Positions 23,149-31,092 of a DNA stretch of 42,214 nucleotides are shown one piece after another (the first letter of the stretch is position 1; each line of letters opens with the position of its first letter). The stretch is from an uncultured Clostridia bacterium (GTDB lineage: Bacteria; Bacillota; Clostridia; Christensenellales; Borkfalkiaceae), in assembly GCA_947570625.1 (NCBI GenBank), contig CANOUP010000017.1:1-42214 (forward strand), read 5' to 3'. A program made the position numbers and the translations under genes. Under the pieces are notes generated by a model. That model was not told where the DNA came from and did no database searches. It saw only the letters and a list, made by a program, of their open reading frames with translations.

Positions 23149-23511
23149 TTATTTGTTTTTTACCGCCGATTTAATGGCTTCGTAAGTTGCGAGCGAAAGG
23201 ACGTGCTCCATTTCGCAGGCATCCGCCTCCGCGTCAAGCTCGTTCACGCCAAGACTTAAAAGGAAGGTTTTAAGCGTACAGTGCCTGTCGTAAATGTTTT
23301 CGGCGTACCCGTACCCCTTGCCCGTAAGGTAGATATGAAGCCCTTCGCACTCGACGTATCCGTCCGATTGAAGAATTTTTACCGCTTTCTGAACAGCGGG
23401 CTGGGAAACGCCCAGCCTGCGCGCAACGTCCACCCTGTGCACGTACTCGCTTTCGCGCGATAAAAGAAGTATCGCTTCGAGATAATCTTCCGTTGATTTG
23501 CTGTTTTTCAT
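23149..23511 (-). CDS. DtxR/MntR family metal-dependent regulator
   Basis: 120 residues: winged HTH (VDVARRLGVSQPAVQKAVKILQSDGYV, 27-53) and a short dimerisation/metal domain; no C-terminal SH3 domain, as in MntR. By alignment with MntR the metal ligands are D9, E12, H77, C99, E102 and H103. Cysteine at 99, where MntR has glutamate, is the DtxR/IdeR type and favours iron over manganese. No feo genes are adjacent, but the feo operon lies 2.2 kb away, so iron-dependent repression of feo is a reasonable inference. It follows prfA by 18 nt on the same strand. Confidence 0.88.
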   Translation of the reverse strand: MKNSKSTEDYLEAILLLSRESEYVHRVDVARRLGVSQPAVQKAVKILQSDGYVECEGLHIYLTGKGYGYAENIYDRHCTLKTFLLSLGVNELDAEADACEMEHVLSLATYEAIKSAVKNK

Positions 23512-23529
23512 AAAAAATTCCGTATATGT

Positions 23530-24612
23530 TTATTCTTCTTCGCCTGCGAGCTGAGCTTCGCGCTCGGCAACGGAAAGCGCTTCAATCATAGTACCTATAT
23601 CGCCCATAATGAAGGAGTCGAGCGAGTACAGCGAAAGACCTATCCTGTGGTCGGTAACGCGGCCCTGCGGGAAGTTGTATGTGCGGATACGTTCGCTCCG
23701 GTCGCCTCTGCCGACAAGGCTCTTGCGGTGCTCGTCGTACGCCGTACGGTTTAGTTCGCTGTAATAATCGTACAGCCTCGACCGCAGTACTTTGAAGGCC
23801 TTGTCCTTGTTTTTAAGCTGGCTTCTCTCGTCCTGACAGGTGACTACTATGCCCGTCGGGAAGTGGGTTATGCGGATTGCCGTTTCGGTTTTGTTTACCT
23901 TCTGTCCGCCCGCGCCCGACGAACGGTACACGTCCACGCGGATATCCTCGTCCTTGATTTCGACGTCGACGTCGTCGGCTTCGGGAAGAACGGCGACCGT
24001 GACGGTGGACGTATGCACCCTGCCTTGCGATTCCGTTTCGGGAACGCGTTGCACGCGGTGCACCCCGCTTTCGAATTTAAGCTGTTTGTACGCGCCCTTG
24101 CCGTTTACGTTGAAAACCGCCTCTTTTATTCCGCCGAGCTCGGTTTCGCTTATATCGACTATTTCCGTTTTAAGACGGTGACGTTCGCAGTAGTTTAAAT
24201 ACATTCTGTACAGCTCGTAAGCGAAAAGCGAGGCTTCCTCCCCGCCCGCGCCCCCGCGGATTTCCACGATACAGTTTCTGTCGTCGTTTTTGTCCTTGGG
24301 CAGAAGCAGTATTTTAAGCTCGTCCTTGACGGCTTCGAGCTTTTGCCCGCACTCCGCGATTTCTGTTTCCAGCAGTTCCTTCATTTCGGGGTCGGTTTCG
24401 CCGACGATTGCTTCCTTGGCGGATTCCAGTTGCGACAGAGTTTTTACGTACTCCGCGTATTTGAGCGAGGGCTCGGCTATTTCAGCCTGGTCCTTGGCGG
24501 TTTTTGTCCATTCCGCCGTATCGGAAATTACTGCGGGGTCGGCAAGTTTATCCGACAGCTCGCAGTAACGTTTGTAAATATCTTCGAGTTTTATTAAAAA
24601 TTTGTCTTTCAT
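23530..24612 (-). CDS. prfA: Peptide chain release factor 1
   Basis: Recognises UAA and UAG stop codons and triggers peptidyl-tRNA hydrolysis. Seen: the acidic GGAGGEEASLFA block, RVPETESQGRVHTS typical of RF1 (RF2 differs here), the catalytic GGQ in SGAGGQKVNKTE, and RTYNFPQGRVTDHR. Length 360 is standard and there is no programmed frameshift. Its GGQ glutamine is the substrate of PrmC, encoded immediately upstream (7-nt gap) as part of the DUF1385 fusion. Confidence 0.97.
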   Translation of the reverse strand: MKDKFLIKLEDIYKRYCELSDKLADPAVISDTAEWTKTAKDQAEIAEPSLKYAEYVKTLSQLESAKEAIVGETDPEMKELLETEIAECGQKLEAVKDELKILLLPKDKNDDRNCIVEIRGGAGGEEASLFAYELYRMYLNYCERHRLKTEIVDISETELGGIKEAVFNVNGKGAYKQLKFESGVHRVQRVPETESQGRVHTSTVTVAVLPEADDVDVEIKDEDIRVDVYRSSGAGGQKVNKTETAIRITHFPTGIVVTCQDERSQLKNKDKAFKVLRSRLYDYYSELNRTAYDEHRKSLVGRGDRSERIRTYNFPQGRVTDHRIGLSLYSLDSFIMGDIGTMIEALSVAEREAQLAGEEE

Positions 24613-24619
24613 AAGCGAA

Positions 24620-26455
24620 TCAGAACGCTATCTTCAAAAACCTTTCTACGCCGTACAAATCTTTTATTACCATTGCGTAATCGCGTTTATCGAAAAGTTT
24701 GAGTATTTCTTCGGTCTGCCCCTCTCCGCACTCCAAAAGGAGCACGCCGTCGCGGGCAAGGTACCTTCTTATAGTCTTTGCAATGCGCCTGTAAAATTCA
24801 AGTCCGTCCTCTCCGCCGTCAAGCGCGATTCTCGGCTCGTACTCCCGCACTTCCTTCTGCAAGCCCGCAATATCCGCCGTCTTTATATACGGAGGGTTGC
24901 AAATTATCAGGTTGAACCTTCCGCGCACGTTCGTGAAGAGGTCGCTTTGCACAAACTCCACGTTTACGCCGTTTAGCTGGGCGTTCTCCTTCGCAAGCAT
25001 AATCGCCGCGTCGGAAAGATCGGAAGCGGTGACCGAAACACGGCGTCCAGCGCACTTTTTGGCAACGGATACCGCTATACAGCCCGAACCCGTACACAAA
25101 TCGAGGACCTTAAACCCGTCCTCTATCGACTTGACCGCGACGTCCGCAAGCGTTTCCGTTTCGGGGCGGGGGATAAGGGCGCGTTCGTCCACCTTTATTT
25201 TACAGCCGTAAAATTCGGTGTCGCCTATGATATACCAAAGCGGTCTGCCCGTCAGCCTCTTTTCGACTATTTCGCTTATCTTTTTGCTTTCGGAAGAAAC
25301 AATCATACGCTCGGAGGTAAGTTCGCTCCTCTTTATGTCGAGGGCGAGCGAATAAATCCACTCCGCGTCGCTTTCGTCTATGCCTTTCGCCGAAAATTTC
25401 TTTTTTGTGGAAGCCAGCATTTTGGAGAGGATACCGCCCGTAACGAATTCGGTTTCCGGCACGTTCTCGTCCGCGTCCATTTCCAGCACTTTATTGAAAG
25501 CCGATATGGCGACTTCTATCATTTCGAGGTCGGGTTCGCGCGTGGTAAGCGTTTTCTGTATAAGCTTGCCGGGCGCCTTGAAAAAGTTTACGAATTTATT
25601 ATCGAATTTTGCAAGGAATCTTAGAATTTCGTACGAAACGCCCGCAATGACGGGCAGAAGCACGATTTCTATCGCAAGGTTCATTAAAAAGCGCAATATC
25701 TTGTTTTCGATGAAAAACGCATAGGTATAGAAAGCCCAGGTCGCAACCGAAATGAGCACTATATTAATGAACAGCACGATAAACAGGAAACTCGTTCCGC
25801 ACCTGTCGTGAATGCGCGAGCACTCCTGCACCTTTTCGGGCGTGAGTTCGACGCCGTGCTCGTAAGCGTTTATCGTTTTATGTTCCGCGCCGTGGTACAT
25901 ATAAAGACGCCTTATGTCTTTTAGAAGCAGTATCAGGGCGAGATAGGCTATAAATATAACCAGCTTTATAACGCCGAGAAGCACGTAATATGACCAATGC
26001 GTTTCGTTTATAACGGGTGCAAAATTGTTTAAAAGCCCCACAAGAAAACGGGGAAGAAAAATGAAAATACCTATGGCGAGCACTATTCCGAGGATTGCGG
26101 AAATGACGGAAATTACGTCCATCAGATTGACTTTGAGTTTTTCCGCAAGCCATTTTTGTATTCTGCCCGCGCCCTCTTCGTCGTCGCCGTAAACGGCCGC
26201 CGAACGCAGTAAAGTCTTTGTTCCGCGGATAAGCGACGAAACGAGGTTGACCGTTCCGCGCACGAAGGGAATTTTCGACGCGCGCTTGGCGTGGACGCTT
26301 CTGTTCAACCGCTTCGATTCTATCTGAATTTCGCCGTCGGGGTCGCGCACGGCAGTCGCCGCACACGTCTTGCCCATCATCATAACGCCTTCGAGAACAG
26401 CCTGCCCGCCGATGTATGTGCAGTTTTTCTTTTTATTTTTCTTTGACATATTCAC
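24620..26455 (-). CDS. prmC: Fusion of DUF1385 membrane protein and PrmC methyltransferase
   Basis: 611 residues in one open frame. Residues about 1-320 match DUF1385 (YqhQ-like): TYIGGQAVLEGVMMMGK, membrane helices near 117-140, 155-180 and 215-265, and the YHGAEHKTINAYEHG block. After a linker, residues about 330-611 match PrmC: GRPLWYIIGDTEFYG, LIPRPETETL, SAM motif VLDLCTGSGCIA and catalytic NPPY (in LIICNPPYIKT). PrmC methylates the GGQ glutamine of release factors. Separate adjacent genes are usual in Clostridia (rpmE, DUF1385, prmC, prfA); here two are joined. The start is the ATG at 26455 or 26449; the fusion is seen, its consequence (membrane-tethered PrmC) is inferred. Confidence 0.93.
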   Translation of the reverse strand: MNMSKKNKKKNCTYIGGQAVLEGVMMMGKTCAATAVRDPDGEIQIESKRLNRSVHAKRASKIPFVRGTVNLVSSLIRGTKTLLRSAAVYGDDEEGAGRIQKWLAEKLKVNLMDVISVISAILGIVLAIGIFIFLPRFLVGLLNNFAPVINETHWSYYVLLGVIKLVIFIAYLALILLLKDIRRLYMYHGAEHKTINAYEHGVELTPEKVQECSRIHDRCGTSFLFIVLFINIVLISVATWAFYTYAFFIENKILRFLMNLAIEIVLLPVIAGVSYEILRFLAKFDNKFVNFFKAPGKLIQKTLTTREPDLEMIEVAISAFNKVLEMDADENVPETEFVTGGILSKMLASTKKKFSAKGIDESDAEWIYSLALDIKRSELTSERMIVSSESKKISEIVEKRLTGRPLWYIIGDTEFYGCKIKVDERALIPRPETETLADVAVKSIEDGFKVLDLCTGSGCIAVSVAKKCAGRRVSVTASDLSDAAIMLAKENAQLNGVNVEFVQSDLFTNVRGRFNLIICNPPYIKTADIAGLQKEVREYEPRIALDGGEDGLEFYRRIAKTIRRYLARDGVLLLECGEGQTEEILKLFDKRDYAMVIKDLYGVERFLKIAF

Positions 26456-26531
26456 AACTCTTTATTATACGTTATTATACGCATTTATGATTGCGGGGCG
26501 CGATTAAGCGCAAGGTACAATAATAAATATA

Positions 26532-26551
26532 GCTCCAATCTGAGTTGGAGC
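26532..26551 (-). terminator. Hairpin downstream of rpmE
   Basis: Minus strand GCTCCAA / TTGGAGC stem with loop CTCAGA, followed by TATATTTATTATT. Its T-tract is weak, so it may attenuate, not block, read-through into the DUF1385-prmC gene. Confidence 0.55.
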
Positions 26552-26557
26552 CACATT

Positions 26558-26761
26558 TTAGATGTTGTATCTTTTCTTAAACTTGTCTACACGGCCGCCT
26601 GTATCAACAAGCTTCTGCTTACCGGTAAAGAAAGGATGACACTGATTACAGATGTCCACCTTCAAAGTTTCCGTTTTTTTGGTAGTGCCGGTCTTGAACG
26701 TAGCTCCGCATGCGCATACAACCGTCACTTCGTGATAATCGGGATGTATTTCGGGCTTCAT
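26558..26761 (-). CDS. rpmE: 50S ribosomal protein L31, zinc-binding form
   Basis: 67 residues. Cysteines CAC (16-18) and CNQC (37-40) are the zinc ligands of the C+ form, so this is the zinc-replete L31, not the YtiA-like paralogue. [24 protein letters not shown] is the conserved C-terminus. AGCGAGGTG precedes the ATG; TTGACT-17-TATAAT promoter upstream. Confidence 0.97.
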   Translation of the reverse strand: MKPEIHPDYHEVTVVCACGATFKTGTTKKTETLKVDICNQCHPFFTGKQKLVDTGGRVDKFKKRYNI

Positions 26762-26799
26762 AATTTTTCACCTCGCTTAATTTCTTCTGATGCTTATTT

Positions 26800-26828
26800 A
26801 TTATATACAATATAAAATTCTAAGTCAA
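26800..26828 (-). promoter_or_regulatory. Promoter of rpmE
   Basis: Minus strand TTGACT (26828-26823), 17 nt, TATAAT (26805-26800), about 39 nt before the ATG. Confidence 0.75.
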
Positions 26829-26866
26829 TTGATTTTATCCCGACATTTGCAAAAAATTTAACTTAC

Positions 26867-26932
26867 TTCTTTCTTTGCAAAAAGCACGGCGTGTACTGCA
26901 CCTTGGACTATCTTACGGGTCGCGAAAAATAA
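26867..26932 (+). pseudogene. Possible remnant of an XRE-regulator C-terminus
   Basis: In frame to a TAA at 26930-26932 the plus strand reads HGVYCTLDYLTGREK, close to the FGVSLDYLLGREK ending of many Cro/C1-type regulators. No HTH helices precede it. A chance match is possible. Confidence 0.25.
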
Positions 26933-26958
26933 GCCGAATAAATTTTACCTGTTTTTAG

Positions 26959-26987
26959 TTGCCAAACCGTGCTTTTTAGCGTATAAT
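26959..26987 (+). promoter_or_regulatory. Promoter of the dehydrogenase/cls operon
   Basis: TTGCCA (26959-26964), 17 nt, TATAAT (26982-26987). The ATG lies 9 nt after the -10 box, so the mRNA would be nearly leaderless. Confidence 0.7.
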
Positions 26988-26996
26988 GTGTTAAGT

Positions 26997-28019
26997 ATGG
27001 ATAACTGGGTACTCAAAGGCGTGCGTAACCTTGCAAACGAGCCGTTGGAAACCGTAGAAATTTCCCCCACTCAGGTCAAGGTTAAAGTTACGCATCTTCT
27101 CATTTCCAATTTCGACGCGCTTCTCTTCAACGGAGACGTTGCGGCGCAATACCCCAAGACAATCGGCAGATTCGCCGTCGGACTGATTACGGAAGTCGGC
27201 GAAAAATGTTACGGAGTCAAGAAGGGCGAGAGAGTATATCTCGAATCGGCAAAATCCTGCGGTGTTTGTCTGAACTGCAAGAGCGGTAAACGCGACCTTT
27301 GCAACGATATTCAGATTGCCGGCAGGGACTTTGACGGTTTTATGCGTGACTTTGTCGTCTGTGAATACACGGAGGTTTCTCCTCTGCCCGATTCGGTCGA
27401 CAATATGCAGGCGCTCTGCATAGAAATGGTAGGAATTGCCGAAAATATCTATGATAAACTTAATCTGTCCGCGGGTCAGAAAGTTGCCGTCGTAGGGCTT
27501 GACAGCCTCGGTAATATAATCGCGCAGGTTTTACAGTATCATAAGGTCATTCCCATCGTTATAGACAATGCGCCCGAAAACCTTGAAAGGGCTAAAAAAT
27601 GCGGAATTTACTACGCATTCCCCGCCGACGACGACATCGTCGAAAACGTTATGGACGCGACGAGCGGGGACTTGTGCGACGCGGCAATCTATTCCGCAAG
27701 CTCGCGCCTGCCTATCTCCCTGCCTTCACGGCTGGTCGGCAAGAATAAGTCGCTTGTTTTAAGCGGTTTCACCTCGCTTCACAGCACGGTCGAACTGCGC
27801 GACGTGCTCGAAAAAGACCTTACGGTATTCGGCGTGACGAGCGCGGCCAATTATACCGACTCGGTAATAAATATGCTCTTGCACAAGGCGATAAACGTAG
27901 ACTGTTTCGAAAAGGAAGTTATCAACCAGTTCGACCCTATCGCAGTGCTTACCGAAAGATGCAATAACATCGCAAGCGCAAACAGGGGCAAGCTGACCGT
28001 ACTTAAAATGATTTTCTGA
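26997..28019 (+). CDS. Zinc-type alcohol dehydrogenase-like MDR protein
   Basis: 340 residues of the medium-chain dehydrogenase/reductase superfamily. The structural zinc lobe is intact: C88, C91, C94 and C102 (CGVCLNCKSGKRDLC). The catalytic zinc ligands are not: the usual GHE segment reads GRF (57-59) and the usual GxCGTD segment reads ISNFDALLF (about 36-44). The NAD(P)-binding glycine motif is present as VGLDSLGN. It therefore probably works without catalytic zinc or has lost activity. ATG at 26997 follows the TATAAT by 9 nt; no ribosome-binding site. Followed by cls 24 nt later on the same strand. Confidence 0.85.
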   Translation: MDNWVLKGVRNLANEPLETVEISPTQVKVKVTHLLISNFDALLFNGDVAAQYPKTIGRFAVGLITEVGEKCYGVKKGERVYLESAKSCGVCLNCKSGKRDLCNDIQIAGRDFDGFMRDFVVCEYTEVSPLPDSVDNMQALCIEMVGIAENIYDKLNLSAGQKVAVVGLDSLGNIIAQVLQYHKVIPIVIDNAPENLERAKKCGIYYAFPADDDIVENVMDATSGDLCDAAIYSASSRLPISLPSRLVGKNKSLVLSGFTSLHSTVELRDVLEKDLTVFGVTSAANYTDSVINMLLHKAINVDCFEKEVINQFDPIAVLTERCNNIASANRGKLTVLKMIF

Positions 28020-28043
28020 CGCGCGGAATACGGGATTTTCCCT

Positions 28044-29462
28044 ATGCGCAATTTAACGAAAATACTTTTTTCTCTCAATTTTCTGTATATATTGATAATT
28101 GCGGCTGAAACGGTCGCAATTATTTTTTTGTGTATCTATATTCCCGCGTTTATGTCGGTGGCGGGCGCGTTCGCCGTCATATGGCTGGTTACTCTCACCG
28201 CCTGCATTTCAGTGGCAAAACGCGGTACTTCCAACGAAGTCAACTTTGCGCTCGTCCTTATGATTACCGCCCTGCCCGTCGTCGGCGCTATAATATATGC
28301 GGTGTTCTCGCGGAAGCGCAAGGAGCGCGGAACGCTTACCGTAGAAAACGCAGACCCCCGCTCGCCAATGGAAACGGCATGTCTTTATTACTGCGGTATC
28401 GGCGGGGCGGACTACGACGGCGCCGTCTACTTCAAAAGCGGTGAGGAATATATCACCCGTCTTTTAAAGGAAATCGAGAAAGCGGAAAAATACGTGTATC
28501 TCGAATACTTCATTATTTGCAGGGGGCAGATATTTTCACGCCTTCTTTCCGCGCTTAAAACCGCCGTAAGCAGGGGCGCGGAAGTGCGCATTATTGCCGA
28601 CGGCGTGGGCTGTGCGTTCAAGACGGGCAGGCGCGAGATAAAAAGACTTAAATCGGCAGGCGCGAAAATTAAAATTTTCCACAGGCTCGTCCCCCTTCTT
28701 TCCTCCCGCCTTAACCTGCGCGATCACAGAAAAATAGCCGTCATCGACGGCAAGTCCGCGTTTACGGGCGGCATCAACATAGCCGACGAATACGCCAACA
28801 TACAAAGCCCCTACGGATACTGGAAGGACACGGGCGTCGCCGTTTTCGGACCCGCTTCGAAAGTGTTCGAGGGTATGTTCCTGTCGCTGTGGGACGGAAG
28901 CTGTGCAATCGAAATTCAGGACGGCGGAAAGGGGCGGTGTCTGCCCTACTACGACAGCCCGTACGCCCGCGCGGGGTTCTGCGAAAGCGCGTACCTGAAA
29001 GCAATTTCTTCCGCGGAGGAAAGAATACACATTTTTACCCCCTACTTCTGCGCGACTGAAAAACTTGCCTGCGCGCTGGAATTTGCGGCGAGGCGCGGAG
29101 TGGACGTGCGCATTATAGTTCCGCACGTGCCCGACAAGAAATATGCTTTCGAACTGACGAAAACTTCCGCCCTGCCGCTCTCCGCCGCGGGCGTAAAGTT
29201 TTACGAGTACACGCCCGGGTTTATGCACGCAAAGAGTATGGTTTGCGACGACTGCGTGTTTATAGGAAGCTACAACTTCGACTTCCGCTCTATGCGGTTG
29301 AACTACGAGTGCGGAATAATGTTCGAAGGCGAAATATGCGAACAGGCGGAAAGGGATTTCTGGGAGTGCCTGCGCCTGTCCTCGCCCCTGACCGAGAATA
29401 AAATAAGACCGCCCCGCGCGTTTTTGAGGTTTATATTAAAACTTTTCGCACCGCTCGTTTAA
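28044..29462 (+). CDS. cls: Cardiolipin synthase (phospholipase D family)
   Basis: 472 residues. Two N-terminal membrane helices (about 10-30 and 38-58, plus a third near 70-85), then two phospholipase D domains with HKD motifs: HRKIAVIDG (about 229-237, with GGIN following) and HAKSMVCDD (about 394-402, with GSYNFD following). It condenses two phosphatidylglycerol molecules into cardiolipin at the membrane. No clear ribosome-binding site is seen before the ATG; translation may be coupled to the upstream dehydrogenase gene. Length is normal for bacterial Cls. Confidence 0.95.
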   Translation: MRNLTKILFSLNFLYILIIAAETVAIIFLCIYIPAFMSVAGAFAVIWLVTLTACISVAKRGTSNEVNFALVLMITALPVVGAIIYAVFSRKRKERGTLTVENADPRSPMETACLYYCGIGGADYDGAVYFKSGEEYITRLLKEIEKAEKYVYLEYFIICRGQIFSRLLSALKTAVSRGAEVRIIADGVGCAFKTGRREIKRLKSAGAKIKIFHRLVPLLSSRLNLRDHRKIAVIDGKSAFTGGINIADEYANIQSPYGYWKDTGVAVFGPASKVFEGMFLSLWDGSCAIEIQDGGKGRCLPYYDSPYARAGFCESAYLKAISSAEERIHIFTPYFCATEKLACALEFAARRGVDVRIIVPHVPDKKYAFELTKTSALPLSAAGVKFYEYTPGFMHAKSMVCDDCVFIGSYNFDFRSMRLNYECGIMFEGEICEQAERDFWECLRLSSPLTENKIRPPRAFLRFILKLFAPLV

Positions 29463-29490
29463 CCAAATTTTCAGCCTGCATTTTTAAATC

Positions 29491-29519
29491 TTGACAAAGT
29501 GTTTATATATAAGTATAAT
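29491..29519 (+). promoter_or_regulatory. Promoter of the phosphodiesterase gene
   Basis: TTGACA (29491-29496), 17 nt, TATAAT (29514-29519), about 29 nt before the ATG at 29549. Confidence 0.85.
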
Positions 29520-29548
29520 GATACTATAAACAGTTAAAGAGGTTGATT

Positions 29549-30154
29549 ATGAAACTTTTAATTGCTTCGGATATACACGGTTCGGCTAAATACTGCCGTA
29601 TGCTTGCGGAAGCTTTCGCGCGCGAGGGCGCGGACAAGCTTGTGCTTTTGGGCGATATTCTCTATCACGGGCCCAGAAACGACCTGCCCGAAGAATATGC
29701 GCCGAAGGAAGTTATCTCTATTCTTTCGGAACTTGCGGACAAAATTATCTGCGTGCGCGGTAACTGCGAAGCGGAAATAGACACAGAAGTTCTGCCTTTC
29801 TCCGTATGCGAAAACGCTTACCTTTTCATAGACGGAATAAACATCGCTCTTGCCCACGGACACAAGGCTCCGCCCGCGCTCGGCAAAGGCGACGTATATA
29901 TTACGGGGCATACCCACGTTCCCCTGAAAAGCGAAGAGGAATACATTCATCTCAACCCCGGCTCGGTTTCACTGCCCAAAGAGGACAGCGCGCATTCTTA
30001 CATACTCTACGATACGCGCAAATTTATTTTTAAAAACCTCGAAGGCGAGCAGTACGACTGCCTGACGGCGCCCGGTTCGGCAATACCCGTCAGCGCGCCC
30101 GTTATAAGAAGAAATCCCGTCCTGCACCGCAAGGTCGTAAGACGGTACAGATAA
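29549..30154 (+). CDS. yfcE: YfcE-like metallophosphoesterase
   Basis: 201-residue calcineurin-like phosphodiesterase. Metal-binding motifs in order: SDIHG (7-11), GDILYHGPRND (about 35-45), GNCEAE (about 72-77), HGH (about 106-108) and GHTHVP (about 122-127), followed by NPGSVSLPK, all as in YfcE. Predicted to hydrolyse phosphodiesters; physiological substrate unknown. ATG at 29549 preceded by AAAGAGG; a TTG at 29543 is less likely. Closed by a strong terminator, so monocistronic. Confidence 0.92.
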   Translation: MKLLIASDIHGSAKYCRMLAEAFAREGADKLVLLGDILYHGPRNDLPEEYAPKEVISILSELADKIICVRGNCEAEIDTEVLPFSVCENAYLFIDGINIALAHGHKAPPALGKGDVYITGHTHVPLKSEEEYIHLNPGSVSLPKEDSAHSYILYDTRKFIFKNLEGEQYDCLTAPGSAIPVSAPVIRRNPVLHRKVVRRYR

Positions 30155-30163
30155 CTATAAAGA

Positions 30164-30196
30164 AAAAACCCGCGGGTAAATTACCCGCGGGTTTTT
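30164..30196. terminator. Bidirectional terminator between convergent genes
   Basis: AAAAACCCGCGGGT / ACCCGCGGGTTTTT stem, followed by CTTTT on the plus strand. Confidence 0.9.
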
Positions 30197-30204
30197 CTTT
30201 TAAC

Positions 30205-30429
30205 TTAAATGTTAAGCAAACGAAGGATATGTTTGGAAACTAACATAAGGATGAGGTCGATAAGCCAGATAAGGTTCCAACCCAATACCAAACGTAAGAT
30301 GCCCGCTACGATTTTGCCTTCGGAAATTCTGGTTACAACACCGCAAATCAAAGCAGTGATGGGAATAATCGCCAGAATAACGCTGACTATATAGCTAAGT
30401 CCAAAATAATCGCTTTTTTTAGTCGCCAT
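30205..30429 (-). CDS. Small two-helix membrane protein
   Basis: 74 residues: helices at about 12-33 (YIVSVILAIIPITALICGVV) and 47-66 (LVLGWNLIWLIDLILMLVS), with RISEGK between and KHILRLLNI at the end. The GWN.IW..D.I pattern and size recall Pmp3-like hydrophobic peptides, but I would not assign that family. GGAG lies 8 nt before the ATG and a TTGACA-16-TATAAT promoter upstream makes it an independent, probably well expressed gene. Confidence 0.75.
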   Translation of the reverse strand: MATKKSDYFGLSYIVSVILAIIPITALICGVVTRISEGKIVAGILRLVLGWNLIWLIDLILMLVSKHILRLLNI

Positions 30430-30462
30430 TTTTTCTATCTCCTTGTTTTTATTTATAAATAT

Positions 30463-30490
30463 ATTATATCACAAACATTTCGTATGTCAA
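30463..30490 (-). promoter_or_regulatory. Promoter of the small membrane protein gene
   Basis: Minus strand TTGACA (30490-30485), 16 nt, TATAAT (30468-30463). Confidence 0.75.
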
Positions 30491-30543
30491 GTTGATTTTT
30501 CTTTTTTATATGATATTCGGGAACGGGACGAAATATGCCCGTA

Positions 30544-30573
30544 AAAAACCGCCTGCCGTCCGGCAGGCGGTTT
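30544..30573 (-). terminator. Terminator of the spc-alpha operon
   Basis: Minus strand AAACCGCCTGCCG / CGGCAGGCGGTTT (13-bp stem, 2-nt apex, 30573-30546) followed by TTTAC; 9 nt after the rplQ stop. Confidence 0.9.
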
Positions 30574-30581
30574 AATTTTAA

Positions 30582-31088
30582 TTATACAAGCTCTATTATA
30601 GCTTCTTCCGCGCAGTCGCCGCGACGCGAACCGAGCAGATAAATGCGGGTGTAACCGCCGCCCTGACCGAGTTCTTCCGCACGCTGTGCGTATTTGGGAG
30701 CAATTTCATTGAAAAGCTTTTCCATAAGGGGATGCTGGATATCCGCAGTCCTCTTCTTGAAGTCGGACTTCTTTTCGCTGAAACCCTTGACTTCCTGCAA
30801 ATCTCTGAGCTTACCCATAAGCGCACGGCGCACCGCAAGCTTTTTGGGGCTGTCCTTTATGGATTTGCTGGTAACTTCCTTACCTTTTTTATCGGTAGTA
30901 ACAACGGAGGTTTCAACGTTGTCGTCGTAAACCTTCATTGCTTTGGTTATAATCTTTTCAACATAGGGTTGAAGTTCCTTCGCTCTTGCCGCAGTGGTGG
31001 TAATTTTTCCGTACCACAGCAGTTCCGAAGCCTGGTTGCGAAGTATCGCTTTTCTTTGCTCTGCCGTTCTTCCTAATTTACCGGGCAT
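30582..31088 (-). CDS. rplQ: 50S ribosomal protein L17 with internal insertion
   Basis: 168 residues; L17 in most Firmicutes is about 112-130. The N-terminus (MPGKLGRTAEQRKAILRNQASELL) and C-terminus (APKYAQR...GGGYTRIYLLGSRRGDCAEEAIIELV) are standard. Between them residues about 55-110 contain a charged extra segment (VVTTDKKGKEVTSKSIKDSPKKL..., VKGFSEKKSDFKKRTADIQ). Last gene of the alpha operon, 4 nt after rpoA. Confidence 0.95.
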   Translation of the reverse strand: MPGKLGRTAEQRKAILRNQASELLWYGKITTTAARAKELQPYVEKIITKAMKVYDDNVETSVVTTDKKGKEVTSKSIKDSPKKLAVRRALMGKLRDLQEVKGFSEKKSDFKKRTADIQHPLMEKLFNEIAPKYAQRAEELGQGGGYTRIYLLGSRRGDCAEEAIIELV

Positions 31089-31092
31089 AATG

